NCBI GenBank assembly: GCA_003056425.1
Contig: PYVY01000002.1
Location: 248,001-312,000, forward strand
Origin: Alteromonas indica
GTDB lineage: Bacteria; Pseudomonadota; Gammaproteobacteria; Enterobacterales; Alteromonadaceae
Reading direction: 5' to 3'
DNA length: 64,000 nucleotides
The first letter of the stretch is position 1. Each line of letters begins with the position of its first letter. Positions 37,209 to 46,742 of this stretch are shown here, piece after piece. The notes beneath the pieces were generated by a model. That model saw only the letters and a list, made by a program, of their open reading frames with translations. It did no database searches and was not told the DNA's origin. Position numbers and translations under genes: made by a program.

Positions 37209-38333
37209 ATGACCAATTCTAGCGCCCTCAAGCACGCCGTAGCACAAGATTACTACTGGATGGCACAAGCCATTCAATTGGCTCGTCAGGGCCTGTATAC
37301 GACTTCTCCTAACCCTCGCGTAGGCTGTGTTGTGCTAAATCAACACGGCGATAAAGTAGGAGAGGGCTACCATATCGCCGCCGGCACGCCGCATGCTGAA
37401 GTACACGCATTAGCGCAAGCTGCAGAGCAGGCTCGCCATGGTACGGCCTATGTTACCCTAGAGCCATGTAGCCACTTTGGGCGAACCCCGCCGTGTGCCG
37501 AAGCACTGATTCGAGCAGGCGTTGCGCGGGTAGTTGTGGCAATGACCGACCCTAACCCCCAGGTGAGTGGCCGTGGTATTGAAAAACTTCAACAGGCCGG
37601 TATCCAGGTTAGCTGTGATATTATGGCCGCCGAAGCTGGCGCACTAAATCGCGGTTTTATAAAAAGGATGGTCACCCAAAAGCCGTTTGTGACGTTAAAA
37701 CTGGCGATAAGCCTGGATGGCAAAATCGCGCTGGCTAACGGCCAGAGTCAGTGGATAACCGGCCCGCAAGCGCGTAAAGATGTACAGCGCCACCGCGCTG
37801 CAAGTTGCGCAATACTGACCGGCAGTGGAACTGCTGCTATTGATAATCCCAGCTTATTAGTGCGGCCCTTACAGGCGGGATTTGAGCATTACCCACAGGC
37901 GCATATCAGACAGCCGTTGCGGGTAGTAATTGATAGCAAAGCGCGTCTTTCAGCAGGCCTGCAATTATTTAATGACGGCTATCCCACTGTTCAGGTGGTA
38001 GCAGACGATCTGCCGGCACAGGCAAACCAATTGCCGGTCGCCACCTGCGGTGAACACATTGATCTTACCCAGTTAATGCATATGCTGGCAGCGCGAAACC
38101 TGAACGAAGTATGGGTTGAAGGGGGTCCAACCCTGGCTGGTGCATTACTTATGGCTGGCGAAGTCGATGAGCTTATTGTGTACCAGGCGCCCAAGCTGTT
38201 GGGTGATCAGGCACAAAGTATGGTGACGCTACCGGGATTTGATAATCTGGCGCAGACGATTGAGCTGATGCCGGTAGAACAGGTCCAACTGGGCCAGGAT
38301 CTGAAACAAACGTATCAGGTAAAATCACGCTAA
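37209..38333 (+). CDS. ribD: Bifunctional riboflavin deaminase/reductase RibD
   Basis: 374 aa from ATG 37209; TTG 37200, overlapping nrdR, is an alternative. The N-terminal deaminase domain has zinc ligands in HAEVHAL and PCSHFGRTPPCAEAL. The C-terminal reductase domain starts near residue 155 (KPFVTLKLAISLDGKIA) and includes VWVEGGPTLAGALL. It carries out the second and third steps of riboflavin synthesis. First of ribD-ribE-ribBX. Confidence 0.96.
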   Translation: MTNSSALKHAVAQDYYWMAQAIQLARQGLYTTSPNPRVGCVVLNQHGDKVGEGYHIAAGTPHAEVHALAQAAEQARHGTAYVTLEPCSHFGRTPPCAEALIRAGVARVVVAMTDPNPQVSGRGIEKLQQAGIQVSCDIMAAEAGALNRGFIKRMVTQKPFVTLKLAISLDGKIALANGQSQWITGPQARKDVQRHRAASCAILTGSGTAAIDNPSLLVRPLQAGFEHYPQAHIRQPLRVVIDSKARLSAGLQLFNDGYPTVQVVADDLPAQANQLPVATCGEHIDLTQLMHMLAARNLNEVWVEGGPTLAGALLMAGEVDELIVYQAPKLLGDQAQSMVTLPGFDNLAQTIELMPVEQVQLGQDLKQTYQVKSR

Positions 38334-38354
38334 CCAACGGAAAATAAATCACCT

Positions 38355-39017
38355 ATGTTTACAGGCATTGTGCAGGCATTAGGCACCATCAGTAAGCTGG
38401 ACCGACGCGGCGAAGACATCCGCTTAACAGTTAATACCGGCCAGTTGGATATGTCGGATGTGGCGTTAGGCGACAGTATCTCGACTAATGGGGTGTGCCT
38501 TACCGTAGTGGAGTTTGGCGACACATATTATTGCGCGGATGTCTCGGCGGAAACCATTAAGTATACCGGGTTTGCGCATTACAAAGCAGGCTCCACGGTG
38601 AACCTGGAAAAGGCCATGCGGCCAACCGATAGGTTCGGCGGACACATCGTTTCAGGGCATGTGGATGGGGTGGGTACGGTAGCCAACATTATCCGGCACG
38701 CTAATTATGTCGAAGTATGGGTAACTGCGCCTGCGCAACTGGCCAAATACATAGCCCATAAAGGCAGTATTACGGTAGATGGTGTTAGCCTGACGGTAAA
38801 TGAGGTTAATGGCGCGGACTTTATGCTATGGATTATTCCGCACACGTTACAGGAAACCGTTATCGGTACTTATCGTGCAGGTAGCAGTATAAACCTGGAA
38901 GTTGACGTGGTTGCCCGCTATCTGGAACGCTTGATGTTAGGCGATAAAGCAGCCCAGCCCAAAGCCTCTGGTATCGACATGGCGTTTTTAGCAGAAAACG
39001 GCTTTCTACGAAAATAA
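38355..39017 (+). CDS. ribE: Riboflavin synthase, alpha chain
   Basis: 220 aa. Two tandem lumazine-binding barrels ([12 protein letters not shown] at the start; [15 protein letters not shown] at about residue 95). Motifs [11 protein letters not shown] and [12 protein letters not shown] mark the two repeats. It dismutates two 6,7-dimethyl-8-ribityllumazine molecules to riboflavin. It lies 21 bases after ribD and 22 before the RibBX gene. Named ribC in some genomes. Confidence 0.96.
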   Translation: MFTGIVQALGTISKLDRRGEDIRLTVNTGQLDMSDVALGDSISTNGVCLTVVEFGDTYYCADVSAETIKYTGFAHYKAGSTVNLEKAMRPTDRFGGHIVSGHVDGVGTVANIIRHANYVEVWVTAPAQLAKYIAHKGSITVDGVSLTVNEVNGADFMLWIIPHTLQETVIGTYRAGSSINLEVDVVARYLERLMLGDKAAQPKASGIDMAFLAENGFLRK

Positions 39018-39039
39018 TTTACCCTATAAAAGAACAGTT

Positions 39040-40140
39040 ATGGCCTTAAATAATATAAAAGACATCATCGATGATATCCGTCAGGGTAAAATGGTAATCC
39101 TGATGGATGACGAAGACCGGGAAAATGAAGGCGACATTATTATGGCCGCCGAACATGTAACCCCCGAAGCTATCAATTTTATGGTAACCCATGCACGCGG
39201 CCTGGTGTGCTTACCTATGACACAGGAACGTTGCCAGCGCTTGAACCTGCCGTTAATGGTAGATAAAAACGGCGCGCAGTTTACTACCAACTTTACGGTG
39301 TCTATAGAAGCGGCGCAGGGGGTGACTACGGGCATCTCTGCGGCCGACCGTGCGACTACTATTCTGGCCGCCGTTAACCCGCAGGCGCAGGCCAAAGATA
39401 TTGTTCAACCTGGTCATATATTTCCACTTATCGCCAAAGATGGCGGTGTTCTTAACCGTGCTGGCCACACCGAAGCCGGCGTCGATTTGGCGCGCTTAGC
39501 GGGGTGCGAACCGGCCTCTGTAATTGTGGAAGTCTTAAACGAAGACGGCACCATGGCCAGGCGGCCACAGCTGGAAACGTTCGCCCAAAAACATAACCTT
39601 AAAATTGGTACCATCGCCGATCTTATTGAGTATCGTAACTTAAACGAAACGACTATTAAGAAAGTGGCCCAGTGCAAACTGCCTACCGAATATGGCGAAT
39701 TTGAACTACATACCTTTAAAGATGTCATTGATAACCAGGTGCACTTTGCGCTTAAAAAGGGTGAGGTGGACGCCCACACGCCCACCCTGGTACGGGTCCA
39801 TTTGCATAATACATTAAGTGATTTATTGGGTTCGACACGCTCGATAAACCGGTCACTTACCTTGCCCGAAGGAATGCAGCAAATTGCCGAACATGGCGGC
39901 GTGCTGGTGGTGCTGGGCAAAGAAGAAGATCTGATAAGCCAGGTAGAACGCTTTGAAGCGGAAGACCAGGGGCAGCAGCCTGCGGGTAAAGAATGGCAGG
40001 GCTCTTCACGGACTATCGGAGTGGGTAGTCAGATTCTGGCCTCGCTGGGGGTACAAAAAATGCGTCTGCTCAGCAAGCCGATAAAATATCATGCGCTGTC
40101 AGGCTATGGCCTGGAAGTGGTGGAATACGTTCATCCTTAA
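39040..40140 (+). CDS. ribBX: DHBP synthase fused to a degenerate GTP cyclohydrolase II-like domain (RibBX type)
   Basis: 366 aa. The N-terminal 200 residues are a complete 3,4-dihydroxy-2-butanone-4-phosphate synthase: [27 protein letters not shown], and [14 protein letters not shown]. The C-terminal half aligns with GTP cyclohydrolase II (RVHLHN...[25 protein letters not shown]), but the zinc-binding Cys set expected after that RVH segment is missing, so this half is unlikely to cleave GTP. The hybrid form is known in Proteobacteria as RibBX. A separate ribA would be expected elsewhere. No FMN riboswitch is visible upstream. Confidence 0.92.
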   Translation: MALNNIKDIIDDIRQGKMVILMDDEDRENEGDIIMAAEHVTPEAINFMVTHARGLVCLPMTQERCQRLNLPLMVDKNGAQFTTNFTVSIEAAQGVTTGISAADRATTILAAVNPQAQAKDIVQPGHIFPLIAKDGGVLNRAGHTEAGVDLARLAGCEPASVIVEVLNEDGTMARRPQLETFAQKHNLKIGTIADLIEYRNLNETTIKKVAQCKLPTEYGEFELHTFKDVIDNQVHFALKKGEVDAHTPTLVRVHLHNTLSDLLGSTRSINRSLTLPEGMQQIAEHGGVLVVLGKEEDLISQVERFEAEDQGQQPAGKEWQGSSRTIGVGSQILASLGVQKMRLLSKPIKYHALSGYGLEVVEYVHP

Positions 40141-40193
40141 TATTCTACCCTGGCAGCAAAATTGCCGTGGGCGTGAAGAATAATCAATCCATT

Positions 40194-40219
40194 TTGTTTG
40201 TGCGTAGTTATGCTATACT
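40194..40219 (+). promoter_or_regulatory. Putative sigma-70 promoter upstream of ribH
   Basis: An extended -10 element, TGCTATACT (40211-40219), lies 31 bases before the ribH ATG. A poorly spaced TTGTTT at 40194 may contribute. It supports a separate start for ribH-nusB after the 109-base gap. Confidence 0.5.
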
Positions 40220-40249
40220 GCGCGCCGTTTTTTCTCAGGGGTAAAGTCC

Positions 40250-40723
40250 ATGCAGGTTATTGAAGGTAATATCAGAGCCACAGGCAAAAAATTTGCCATT
40301 ATCGTTTCCCGGTTTAACAGTTTTGTAGTCGAAAGCCTGCTGGAAGGCGCGCTAGACACGTTGGAACGTCATGGTGAGGTAAGCGACGGCGATATTACTT
40401 TAGTACGTGTGCCTGGTGCCTATGAGCTACCTGTGGCAGCGAAGAAAATTGCTGAAAAAGGCCAGTTCGACGCAATTATTGCATTGGGCGCTGTGATCCG
40501 GGGCGGTACGCCGCATTTTGATTTTGTCGCTGGTGAATGCAATAAAGGTCTGGCTCAGGTATCGCTTGAATATGGTATCCCTGTTTCCTTTGGTGTTATC
40601 ACCACCGATTCTATAGAACAGGCTATAGAGCGCTCAGGTACTAAAGCCGGTAACAAAGGTGCAGAAGCTGCCCTTGGTGCGCTGGAAATGGTAAATGTTG
40701 TTAGTGCTCTGGATAGCCTTTAA
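40250..40723 (+). CDS. ribH: 6,7-dimethyl-8-ribityllumazine synthase
   Basis: 157 aa. Family motifs: [52 protein letters not shown] with the catalytic His, and FGVITTD. It condenses DHBP with the ribitylamino-uracil to give the lumazine. It lies 13 bases upstream of nusB, a widely conserved pair. Confidence 0.97.
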   Translation: MQVIEGNIRATGKKFAIIVSRFNSFVVESLLEGALDTLERHGEVSDGDITLVRVPGAYELPVAAKKIAEKGQFDAIIALGAVIRGGTPHFDFVAGECNKGLAQVSLEYGIPVSFGVITTDSIEQAIERSGTKAGNKGAEAALGALEMVNVVSALDSL

Positions 40724-40736
40724 GTAAGGATTTTTT

Positions 40737-41156
40737 GTGAAAGTTTCAGCAAGACGCAAAGCCCGTGAACTCGCCGTGCAAGGAGTCTACTCCTGGCAAA
40801 TGAGCAAAAATGATATCGCTCAGGTCGAGCTTGCATTGGCGACCAGCAACAATATGCATAAAGTAGACATGGTGTATTTCCAGGCGCTACTGCGTGGGGT
40901 TGCCAAGGATGCTTCCAGGCTGGACGCCGCAATGAAACCTTACCTTGGACGCTTGCCTGAAGAGCTTGACCCCATTGAAAAGGCTATTTTGCGGGTCGCC
41001 ACCTATGAGCTGGTTGATCGCATGGATGTGCCGTACCGCGTGATAATTAACGAAGCCATCGAACTGGCGAAAATATTCGGCGCTGAAGAAAGCCATAAGT
41101 TTATTAATGGCGCGCTCGATAAAGCGGTTCGTAAGTTTCGTGAAAACGAACGGTAG
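40737..41156 (+). CDS. nusB: Transcription antitermination factor NusB
   Basis: 139 aa from GTG 40737 with TAAGGA upstream. All-helical fold; motifs ARRKARELAVQGVYSW, LDPIEKAILRVATYEL and VIINEAIELAKIFGAEESHKFINGALDK. NusB binds boxA with NusE in rRNA antitermination and rRNA maturation. Confidence 0.96.
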   Translation: MKVSARRKARELAVQGVYSWQMSKNDIAQVELALATSNNMHKVDMVYFQALLRGVAKDASRLDAAMKPYLGRLPEELDPIEKAILRVATYELVDRMDVPYRVIINEAIELAKIFGAEESHKFINGALDKAVRKFRENER

Positions 41157-41215
41157 CGCTCGCGGCAGAGCGTCTAGCTCTGCCAGGCTCAACATTCTCA
41201 ACATTGTAGAATACT

Positions 41216-42178
41216 GTGAAAGAGTTTGATTTAATTGGCCGCTATTTTGTCGATGGCGGTTACCAGCGCAAGGACGTTGTAGTGGGTATCGGTGATGACT
41301 GTGCAGTCACCACGGTATCGCCCAATCAGCAATTGGCGATAACCACCGATACGCTGGTGGGCGGCGTCCATTTTTTAACTGATGCGCCCGCCCGTTCCGT
41401 GGCTTACAAAGCCGTCGCGGTAAACCTTAGTGATCTTGCTGCCATGGGTGCAGAACCTGCCTGGATAAGCCTATCCCTGGCCATGTCTGAAGTGGACGAA
41501 GCCTGGTTGGCGGACTTTGCCGAAGGTATGTACGATCTTACGCGCTATTATTCAGTACAACTGATTGGCGGAGACACCGTAAAGGGGCCGCTGTCGATGA
41601 CCATTACCGCGCAGGGTTTTATCCCCCCAGGTAATGAACTGAAACGCTCTACGGCCCGGCCTGGCGACTGGATTTTCGTTACCGGCACGTTAGGTGATGC
41701 AGCCGCGGGGCTGGATATTCTGACCCGCAAGCTGGATGTCGCTGACGGTATCCGTGATTATCTGATTAACCGGCATTTATATCCCACTCCTCGGGTGGCT
41801 ACCGGCACGGCGTTACGCCGACTGGCGAGCGCCTGTATTGATGTATCCGATGGTTTTTTATCCGATCTCGGGCATATCCTGCGAAATTCCGGATGCGGGG
41901 CGAATGTACAGGTAGACCGTTTACCTATCTCCAGTCAATTGAACGATACGGTTGATGAAGATGAGGCATATCGCTATGCCCTGACCGGTGGCGATGACTA
42001 TGAATTAATTTTCACAGTAAATGAAGAGCAAAAGGGCAACCTGGAAACGGCGTTGGCCAGTACCGGGGTAAAAGTTACCTGCGTAGGGCAGGTGACCGGC
42101 CATACCGATAAGCTCGATTTAAAATGTAAAAATGTGCCTTACACCGTTGAAGGTACCGGCTATGAGCATCAGTTCTGA
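41216..42178 (+). CDS. thiL: Thiamine-monophosphate kinase
   Basis: 320 aa from GTG 41216. The family motifs GIGDDCAV, TTDTLVGGVHFL, NLSDLAAMGAEPAW, GGDTVKGPLS and DVSDGFLSDLGHIL are intact. It phosphorylates TMP to thiamine pyrophosphate. The stop and the pgpA ATG overlap (TGATG). Confidence 0.96.
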   Translation: MKEFDLIGRYFVDGGYQRKDVVVGIGDDCAVTTVSPNQQLAITTDTLVGGVHFLTDAPARSVAYKAVAVNLSDLAAMGAEPAWISLSLAMSEVDEAWLADFAEGMYDLTRYYSVQLIGGDTVKGPLSMTITAQGFIPPGNELKRSTARPGDWIFVTGTLGDAAAGLDILTRKLDVADGIRDYLINRHLYPTPRVATGTALRRLASACIDVSDGFLSDLGHILRNSGCGANVQVDRLPISSQLNDTVDEDEAYRYALTGGDDYELIFTVNEEQKGNLETALASTGVKVTCVGQVTGHTDKLDLKCKNVPYTVEGTGYEHQF

Positions 42179-42663
42179 TGCAAAAGCAATACCGTGAGCG
42201 TGTATCGCTGAAAAACCCGGCTCACTTTTGTGCATTAGGGTTTGGCAGCGGGTTGATTCCTGTAATGCCCGGTACCTTTGGTTCACTTGCCGCTATTCCA
42301 TTGCTCCTACTCACGCTCTCGCTGCCTGTATGGCTGTATATCGCGATTACGGCAGTTATAGCGGTGTTGGGTATTTATGTGTGTGGAAAAACTGCCACAG
42401 ACATGCAAGTGCATGATCATGGTTCTATTGTGTGGGACGAGGTAGCAGGAATGTTCTGTACTTTCATCCTGGTACCGCTTACCCCAATACATTTACTGGC
42501 CGGATTCGTGTTATTTCGTATTTTCGATATTCTGAAGCCCTGGCCTATCTTTATCATTGATAAACGATTACATGGCGGCACCGGGATTATGCTTGATGAT
42601 CTGTTGGCGGGATTTATGGCCTGTATTAGCTTGCACGCCATTTTATTCATCTGGCCGTTTTAA
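42178..42663 (+). CDS. pgpA: Phosphatidylglycerophosphatase A
   Basis: 161 aa. Membrane enzyme removing phosphate from phosphatidylglycerophosphate. Motifs: FGSGLIPVMPGTFGSLAAIPL and the acidic site HDHGSIVWDEVAGM (about residues 80-93). About four hydrophobic segments. Overlaps thiL by one base, as commonly seen. After it, 42664-43358 has no supported gene. Confidence 0.95.
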   Translation: MQKQYRERVSLKNPAHFCALGFGSGLIPVMPGTFGSLAAIPLLLLTLSLPVWLYIAITAVIAVLGIYVCGKTATDMQVHDHGSIVWDEVAGMFCTFILVPLTPIHLLAGFVLFRIFDILKPWPIFIIDKRLHGGTGIMLDDLLAGFMACISLHAILFIWPF

Positions 42664-43358
42664 GCGAAGACTACCCTGCGCTTTAGCCGACGAAGGCGCG
42701 GGTTCATGTTCTCCTATTTCGCATACCCATTATATATTGCATAGCCGCCTGCCGTATCAGTCATAAGCAAAGGGCGATGTCAGGCTTGTACTGTGCACTA
42801 CTTATTACGTCTGCCCTCTAAAGATCCTCTTGCCGTTACGGAGTTACGTAACCTTTGCAGGTTTACTTCAAGGCGCATCGCCATGTAGCCCTACGCATTG
42901 TTCATGCATAAGCATGCCGGGCATTGAATTAATCTTCTGCCCGGTTCCTGATGCCAGCAATAAGCTTTCTCGTTTTTCGCTGCGCGCTACTTATGGATTG
43001 ATTCTCAACGGAATGCTTTTGATGTAGAGCGCAGGGTGACGACAAGAATAAAAACATTATCCGCAGTCAAACCAGGCTCCATTTGCAGGTAAGTCGAGCT
43101 TCCGCTGGTCGGGTGTTCACCGCTATGCTTATTCAACGTATTACAGGGTATCAACATAAATAGGCAGGCCTAAGCGCGATGATAACTATCGCTGAGGGGT
43201 GCTTGCAGCCATCGGTTTGTAACAATATAAGAGGAACAATATTGTACCGGCTTAGATCACCGGTTAAGAGTTACGAAACGCCCGGCGCGTAACGCGCCAG
43301 GGGATAGTTTTCACGCTAGCAGGATTTTACGCGGCCAGAAGATTGACCGGCGGCAGGT
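42664..43358. other. Gene-free stretch between pgpA and dxs
   Basis: About 695 bases with only short, unsupported open frames on both strands. Visible structure: a 7-bp inverted repeat CCGGGCA/TGCCCGG near 42920-42955, an ACAATAT/ATATTGT inverted repeat near 43220-43245, and a GGCGCG-TAA-CGCGCC hairpin at 43284-43298, about 60 bases past the dxs stop, lacking a good T run. No tRNA or known RNA was recognised. Confidence 0.6.
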
Positions 43359-45224
43359 TCAGCGTGCCAGATAAGCCTCTATTTGACGCACAATGCCGTT
43401 GCCATCAAGTTCCAGCTGGGTATACATCTGTTCCTGTGTGCCCTGTTCTATAAATCGGTCCGGCAAGCCTAGTTGCAATGTATGCACCAGTCGCTTCTGC
43501 TGCTGCAGATACTCTACCACCCCGGCACCGGCGCCGCCTGCAATACAGCCGTCTTCCAATGTGACTAACAGCGCATGGTCAGTACACAGCGTATCAATCA
43601 TTTCGCCATCAAGTGGCTTCACAAAACGCATATCAACTAACGTGGCATTAAGTTGTTCAGCGGCCTGTTCTGCATAAGGCAAAAGCGTGCCAAAGCTTAA
43701 AATAGCGACTTTCTGGCCATCACGTAACTTGCGCGCTTTACCTAATTCCAGTTCATGCATCTCGGTAGTCGGTATAATACCTTTACCGGCCCCGCGAGGG
43801 TAGCGCACCGCTGCCGGCATCTTCGCTTTATGGCCGGTGTACAGCATTTGCCGACACTCATCCTCATCAGCCGGCGCCATAATAATCATGTTGGGTATAC
43901 AGCGTAAGAAGGCCAGGTCAAACGCCCCCTGGTGGGTTTGGCCATCGGCGCCCACAATGCCGGCGCGATCAACCGCAAACAGGACGGGTAATTCCTGTAA
44001 GGCTACATCATGAATCAGCTGGTCGTAGGCACGCTGCAAGAAGGTCGAATAAATCGCTACCACCGCGTTGATACCTTCTTTAGCCAACCCAGCGGCATAG
44101 GTAACCGCGTGCTGCTCGGCAATCGCCACATCGCTATATTGCGCAGGATATTGCTGAGAAAACGCTACCATGCCGGAGCCCTCACGCATTGCAGGCGTGA
44201 TTGCCATCAGCTTAGGATCCCGTTCAGCCATATCACAAAGCCATTGCCCGAAAATAGCGGAAAAGGTTGGCGATGTAGCTTTAGAGGCAGGCAGTGCATC
44301 ATCAGCCGGATCGAACTTTGGCACCGCGTGAAATTTTATCGGATCTTTCTCGGCCTGGGGATAGCCTTTACCTTTTCGGGTAACCACGTGCAACAACTGT
44401 GGACCACTGAAGTTACGCATATTGCGCAGGGTATCTACCACCGTATTTACATCGTGACCGTCGATAGGGCCAATATAATTAAACCCGAGTTCCTCAAATA
44501 TAGTACCCGGGACCACCATACCTTTAAGATGCTCTTCCGCCCGGCTGGCAAATTCTTTTATAGGCGGAACATTACTTAATAGCTTTTTACCGCCGTCGCG
44601 CATTTTATTGAAGAAATTACCGGTGAGCAAACGGGCCAGATGCGAGTTTAATGCCCCGACGTTTTCAGATATCGACATTTCATTATCGTTTAACACCACG
44701 ACCATGTCTTTTTTGATATCACCAGCATGGTTCATTGCTTCAAAGGCCATCCCGGCGGTCATTGCGCCATCACCGATAACCGAGACAACTTTACGACCCA
44801 ATCCTTCTTTTTCGGCGGCCACGGCCATGCCCAGCGCGGCGCTGATAGAGGTAGAGGAATGACCTACTGCGAAGGTGTCGTATTCACTTTCGCCCGGCCA
44901 GGGAAAGGGGTGTAAGCCGTTCTTCTGGCGAATGGTCTGCATTTTATCAGCCCGGCCAGTGATAATTTTATGTGGATAGGCTTGGTGCCCTACATCCCAA
45001 ATTACCCGATCAAATGGGGTGTTATACACATAGTGTAAGGCCACCGTCAGTTCCACCGTCCCCAAACCCGAGGCAAAGTGCCCACTGGTCTGGCTGACGC
45101 AGGTCAGCAGATACTGGCGAAGCTCGTCCGACAGTGTCTTTAGTTTGTCCTGCGGCAGCTTACGCAACTGATCAGGAGTCAGGCCTTTGGCCAGTGTTGG
45201 GTAATGGGTTAGCTCTAAACTCAT
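43359..45224 (-). CDS. dxs: 1-deoxy-D-xylulose-5-phosphate synthase
   Basis: 621 aa. Thiamine-dependent first enzyme of the MEP isoprenoid pathway. The TPP-binding region [19 protein letters not shown]...[12 protein letters not shown], the GHDVN/PIDGHD segment and the transketolase C-terminal part ([30 protein letters not shown]) are complete. It follows xseB-ispA, the standard order. Confidence 0.97.
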   Translation of the reverse strand: MSLELTHYPTLAKGLTPDQLRKLPQDKLKTLSDELRQYLLTCVSQTSGHFASGLGTVELTVALHYVYNTPFDRVIWDVGHQAYPHKIITGRADKMQTIRQKNGLHPFPWPGESEYDTFAVGHSSTSISAALGMAVAAEKEGLGRKVVSVIGDGAMTAGMAFEAMNHAGDIKKDMVVVLNDNEMSISENVGALNSHLARLLTGNFFNKMRDGGKKLLSNVPPIKEFASRAEEHLKGMVVPGTIFEELGFNYIGPIDGHDVNTVVDTLRNMRNFSGPQLLHVVTRKGKGYPQAEKDPIKFHAVPKFDPADDALPASKATSPTFSAIFGQWLCDMAERDPKLMAITPAMREGSGMVAFSQQYPAQYSDVAIAEQHAVTYAAGLAKEGINAVVAIYSTFLQRAYDQLIHDVALQELPVLFAVDRAGIVGADGQTHQGAFDLAFLRCIPNMIIMAPADEDECRQMLYTGHKAKMPAAVRYPRGAGKGIIPTTEMHELELGKARKLRDGQKVAILSFGTLLPYAEQAAEQLNATLVDMRFVKPLDGEMIDTLCTDHALLVTLEDGCIAGGAGAGVVEYLQQQKRLVHTLQLGLPDRFIEQGTQEQMYTQLELDGNGIVRQIEAYLAR

Positions 45225-45261
45225 TGGTTATTATTCTATGTCTTTTATAAGGGCGTCAGAC

Positions 45262-46152
45262 TTAATGATTACGATTAACCATTAAGTCCGTGAACGCCGT
45301 TAAATATTGTGTATTGTAGGGTAAACCGGCTAAGGCTTGAAGCGCCTCATCATGCAGCCGGGTTAATTCCTGCTTAGCGTTGGCCATACCGAGTAAGGCC
45401 GGAAAGGTATTTTTGCCCTGGGCTAAGTCAGAACCCTGAGGCTTACCTATTTCACTGGCATCGCCTTCAATGTCCAGAATGTCATCCTGAACCTGGAATG
45501 CCAGCCCGATGATATCGGCAAACCGGACAAATTGCTCGCGCTCTTGCTCGCTGACGGTAGCGCTAGTCAGGGTGATCATTTTCACACAGGCACATAACAA
45601 GGCGCCGGTTTTTAACCGATGCAAACGGGTTAGCGCCTCAATATCTATAGCGTTGCCCGTGCTCTGCAGATCAATTGCCTGGCCGCCACACATTCCCTGA
45701 TAACCTGCGGCACTGGCTAATACTGATACCAGTTTGGCCCGCTGCGAGCTACCATAGTCAGACATCGGTTGGTCTGCCAGAATACTAAAGCCCAGCGTTT
45801 GCAATGCATCACCGGCTAAAATAGCAGTGGCTTCGTCAAAGGCCACATGACAGGTGGGCTGACCGCGCCGCAAATCATCATCATCCATTGCCGGCAAATC
45901 ATCATGTACCAGCGAATAAGCATGCACACACTCTATAGCCATACTAATAGTAAGCTGGTCCTGACGTGGGATATCCAGGGTATTGCCCACCAGGTGGGTA
46001 AGCACCGGGCGCATTCGTTTGCCGCCTACCAGCAGAGCATGTTGCATCGCAGCTTTCAACCGGGGCGCATGATCCGGTAACTGTGAAATTAGCCGCAAAA
46101 GCTGCTCATCCGTCTGTTGTTTAATCTGCTGACGGAGCACATCAAAATTCAT
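45262..46152 (-). CDS. ispA: Farnesyl diphosphate synthase (IspA)
   Basis: 296 aa from the ATG at 46152; the TTG at 46167 is an alternative. The first Asp-rich motif is HDDLPAMDDDDLRRG (about residues 82-96) and the second QVQDDILDIEGD (about residues 222-233). It makes C15 farnesyl diphosphate from IPP and DMAPP or GPP. Member of xseB-ispA-dxs; product length is by analogy. Confidence 0.95.
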   Translation of the reverse strand: MNFDVLRQQIKQQTDEQLLRLISQLPDHAPRLKAAMQHALLVGGKRMRPVLTHLVGNTLDIPRQDQLTISMAIECVHAYSLVHDDLPAMDDDDLRRGQPTCHVAFDEATAILAGDALQTLGFSILADQPMSDYGSSQRAKLVSVLASAAGYQGMCGGQAIDLQSTGNAIDIEALTRLHRLKTGALLCACVKMITLTSATVSEQEREQFVRFADIIGLAFQVQDDILDIEGDASEIGKPQGSDLAQGKNTFPALLGMANAKQELTRLHDEALQALAGLPYNTQYLTAFTDLMVNRNH

Positions 46153-46206
46153 AGGGTTGCCTGTCAATACTATATTGCCACGGGGGCAGGGAAAGGGTAG
46201 AAGGTA

Positions 46207-46449
46207 TCAGGAGGCCGTATTATCCGGTAAATCGGTCAGCTTCTCGGTACCTTGCTCTGCCAGCAGTATCTTTACTTTTTGCTCAGCTTGCTCAAGTGCC
46301 TGCTGACTGGCCCGGGACAGCGCAATACCACGTTCAAATTTCTGCAGGGCTTCAGCCAAAGGCAGGTCGCCGCTTTCCATTTGGGTGACAATGGCTTCGA
46401 GTTCTGACAGGCTTGCTTCAAATGAAGGGGCTGCTTTGGTGTCAGTCAC
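46207..46449 (-). CDS. xseB: Exodeoxyribonuclease VII small subunit
   Basis: 80 aa. Typical XseB helices: [36 protein letters not shown], then [13 protein letters not shown]. It pairs with XseA (not in this window) to degrade single-stranded DNA. First gene of xseB-ispA-dxs, divergent from pomA. Confidence 0.95.
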   Translation of the reverse strand: MTDTKAAPSFEASLSELEAIVTQMESGDLPLAEALQKFERGIALSRASQQALEQAEQKVKILLAEQGTEKLTDLPDNTAS

Positions 46450-46548
46450 GATAGTAATTCCACGGTTGTTTCAGATAGGCGCACATTAACCGACAGCACT
46501 GGGCCGGTCAAATGGTTTGTCCAGTCAATTCTACCTGGTGCCGGCAAT

Positions 46549-46566
46549 ATGCAAACGTTTGTGCAT
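46549..46566. promoter_or_regulatory. PurR/LacI-type operator-like palindrome
   Basis: The sequence GCAAACGTTTG, extended to ATGCAAACGTTTGTGCAT, is close to the PurR operator centre (ACGCAAACGTTTNCNT) and to LacI-family operators in general. It lies in the xseB/pomA divergent gap, 100 bases before xseB. Which regulator binds is unknown. Confidence 0.5.
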
Positions 46567-46612
46567 AAATACCTGACTATAGAAAAACAAACTGGCGAAT
46601 AGCCTAATTGGT

Positions 46613-46639
46613 TATAGAATTTTAATACGAAGCCGATAG
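46613..46639 (+). promoter_or_regulatory. Putative sigma-28 (FliA) promoter of pomAB
   Basis: TATAG at 46613-46617 and GCCGATAG at 46632-46639 are separated by 14 bases. The known flagellar consensus is TAAAG-N14-GCCGATAA. It lies 104 bases upstream of the pomA start, in the right direction. Confidence 0.65.
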
Positions 46640-46742
46640 TATAGATGGCGTCCAATAAGCTGCGAGTTAAGCAGTTCTTTTTCAAAGCATAATAATCAAA
46701 GACTGAACGCCAGCAACGATTTCGTATAACGAGGATTTACGT

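Noticed and set aside
40140..40250. FMN riboswitch ahead of ribH or RibBX
   Set aside because: No RFN-type conserved core could be read in this gap or ahead of ribD.
42830..43027. A 65-aa open frame between pgpA and dxs
   Set aside because: No start context or recognisable protein features.
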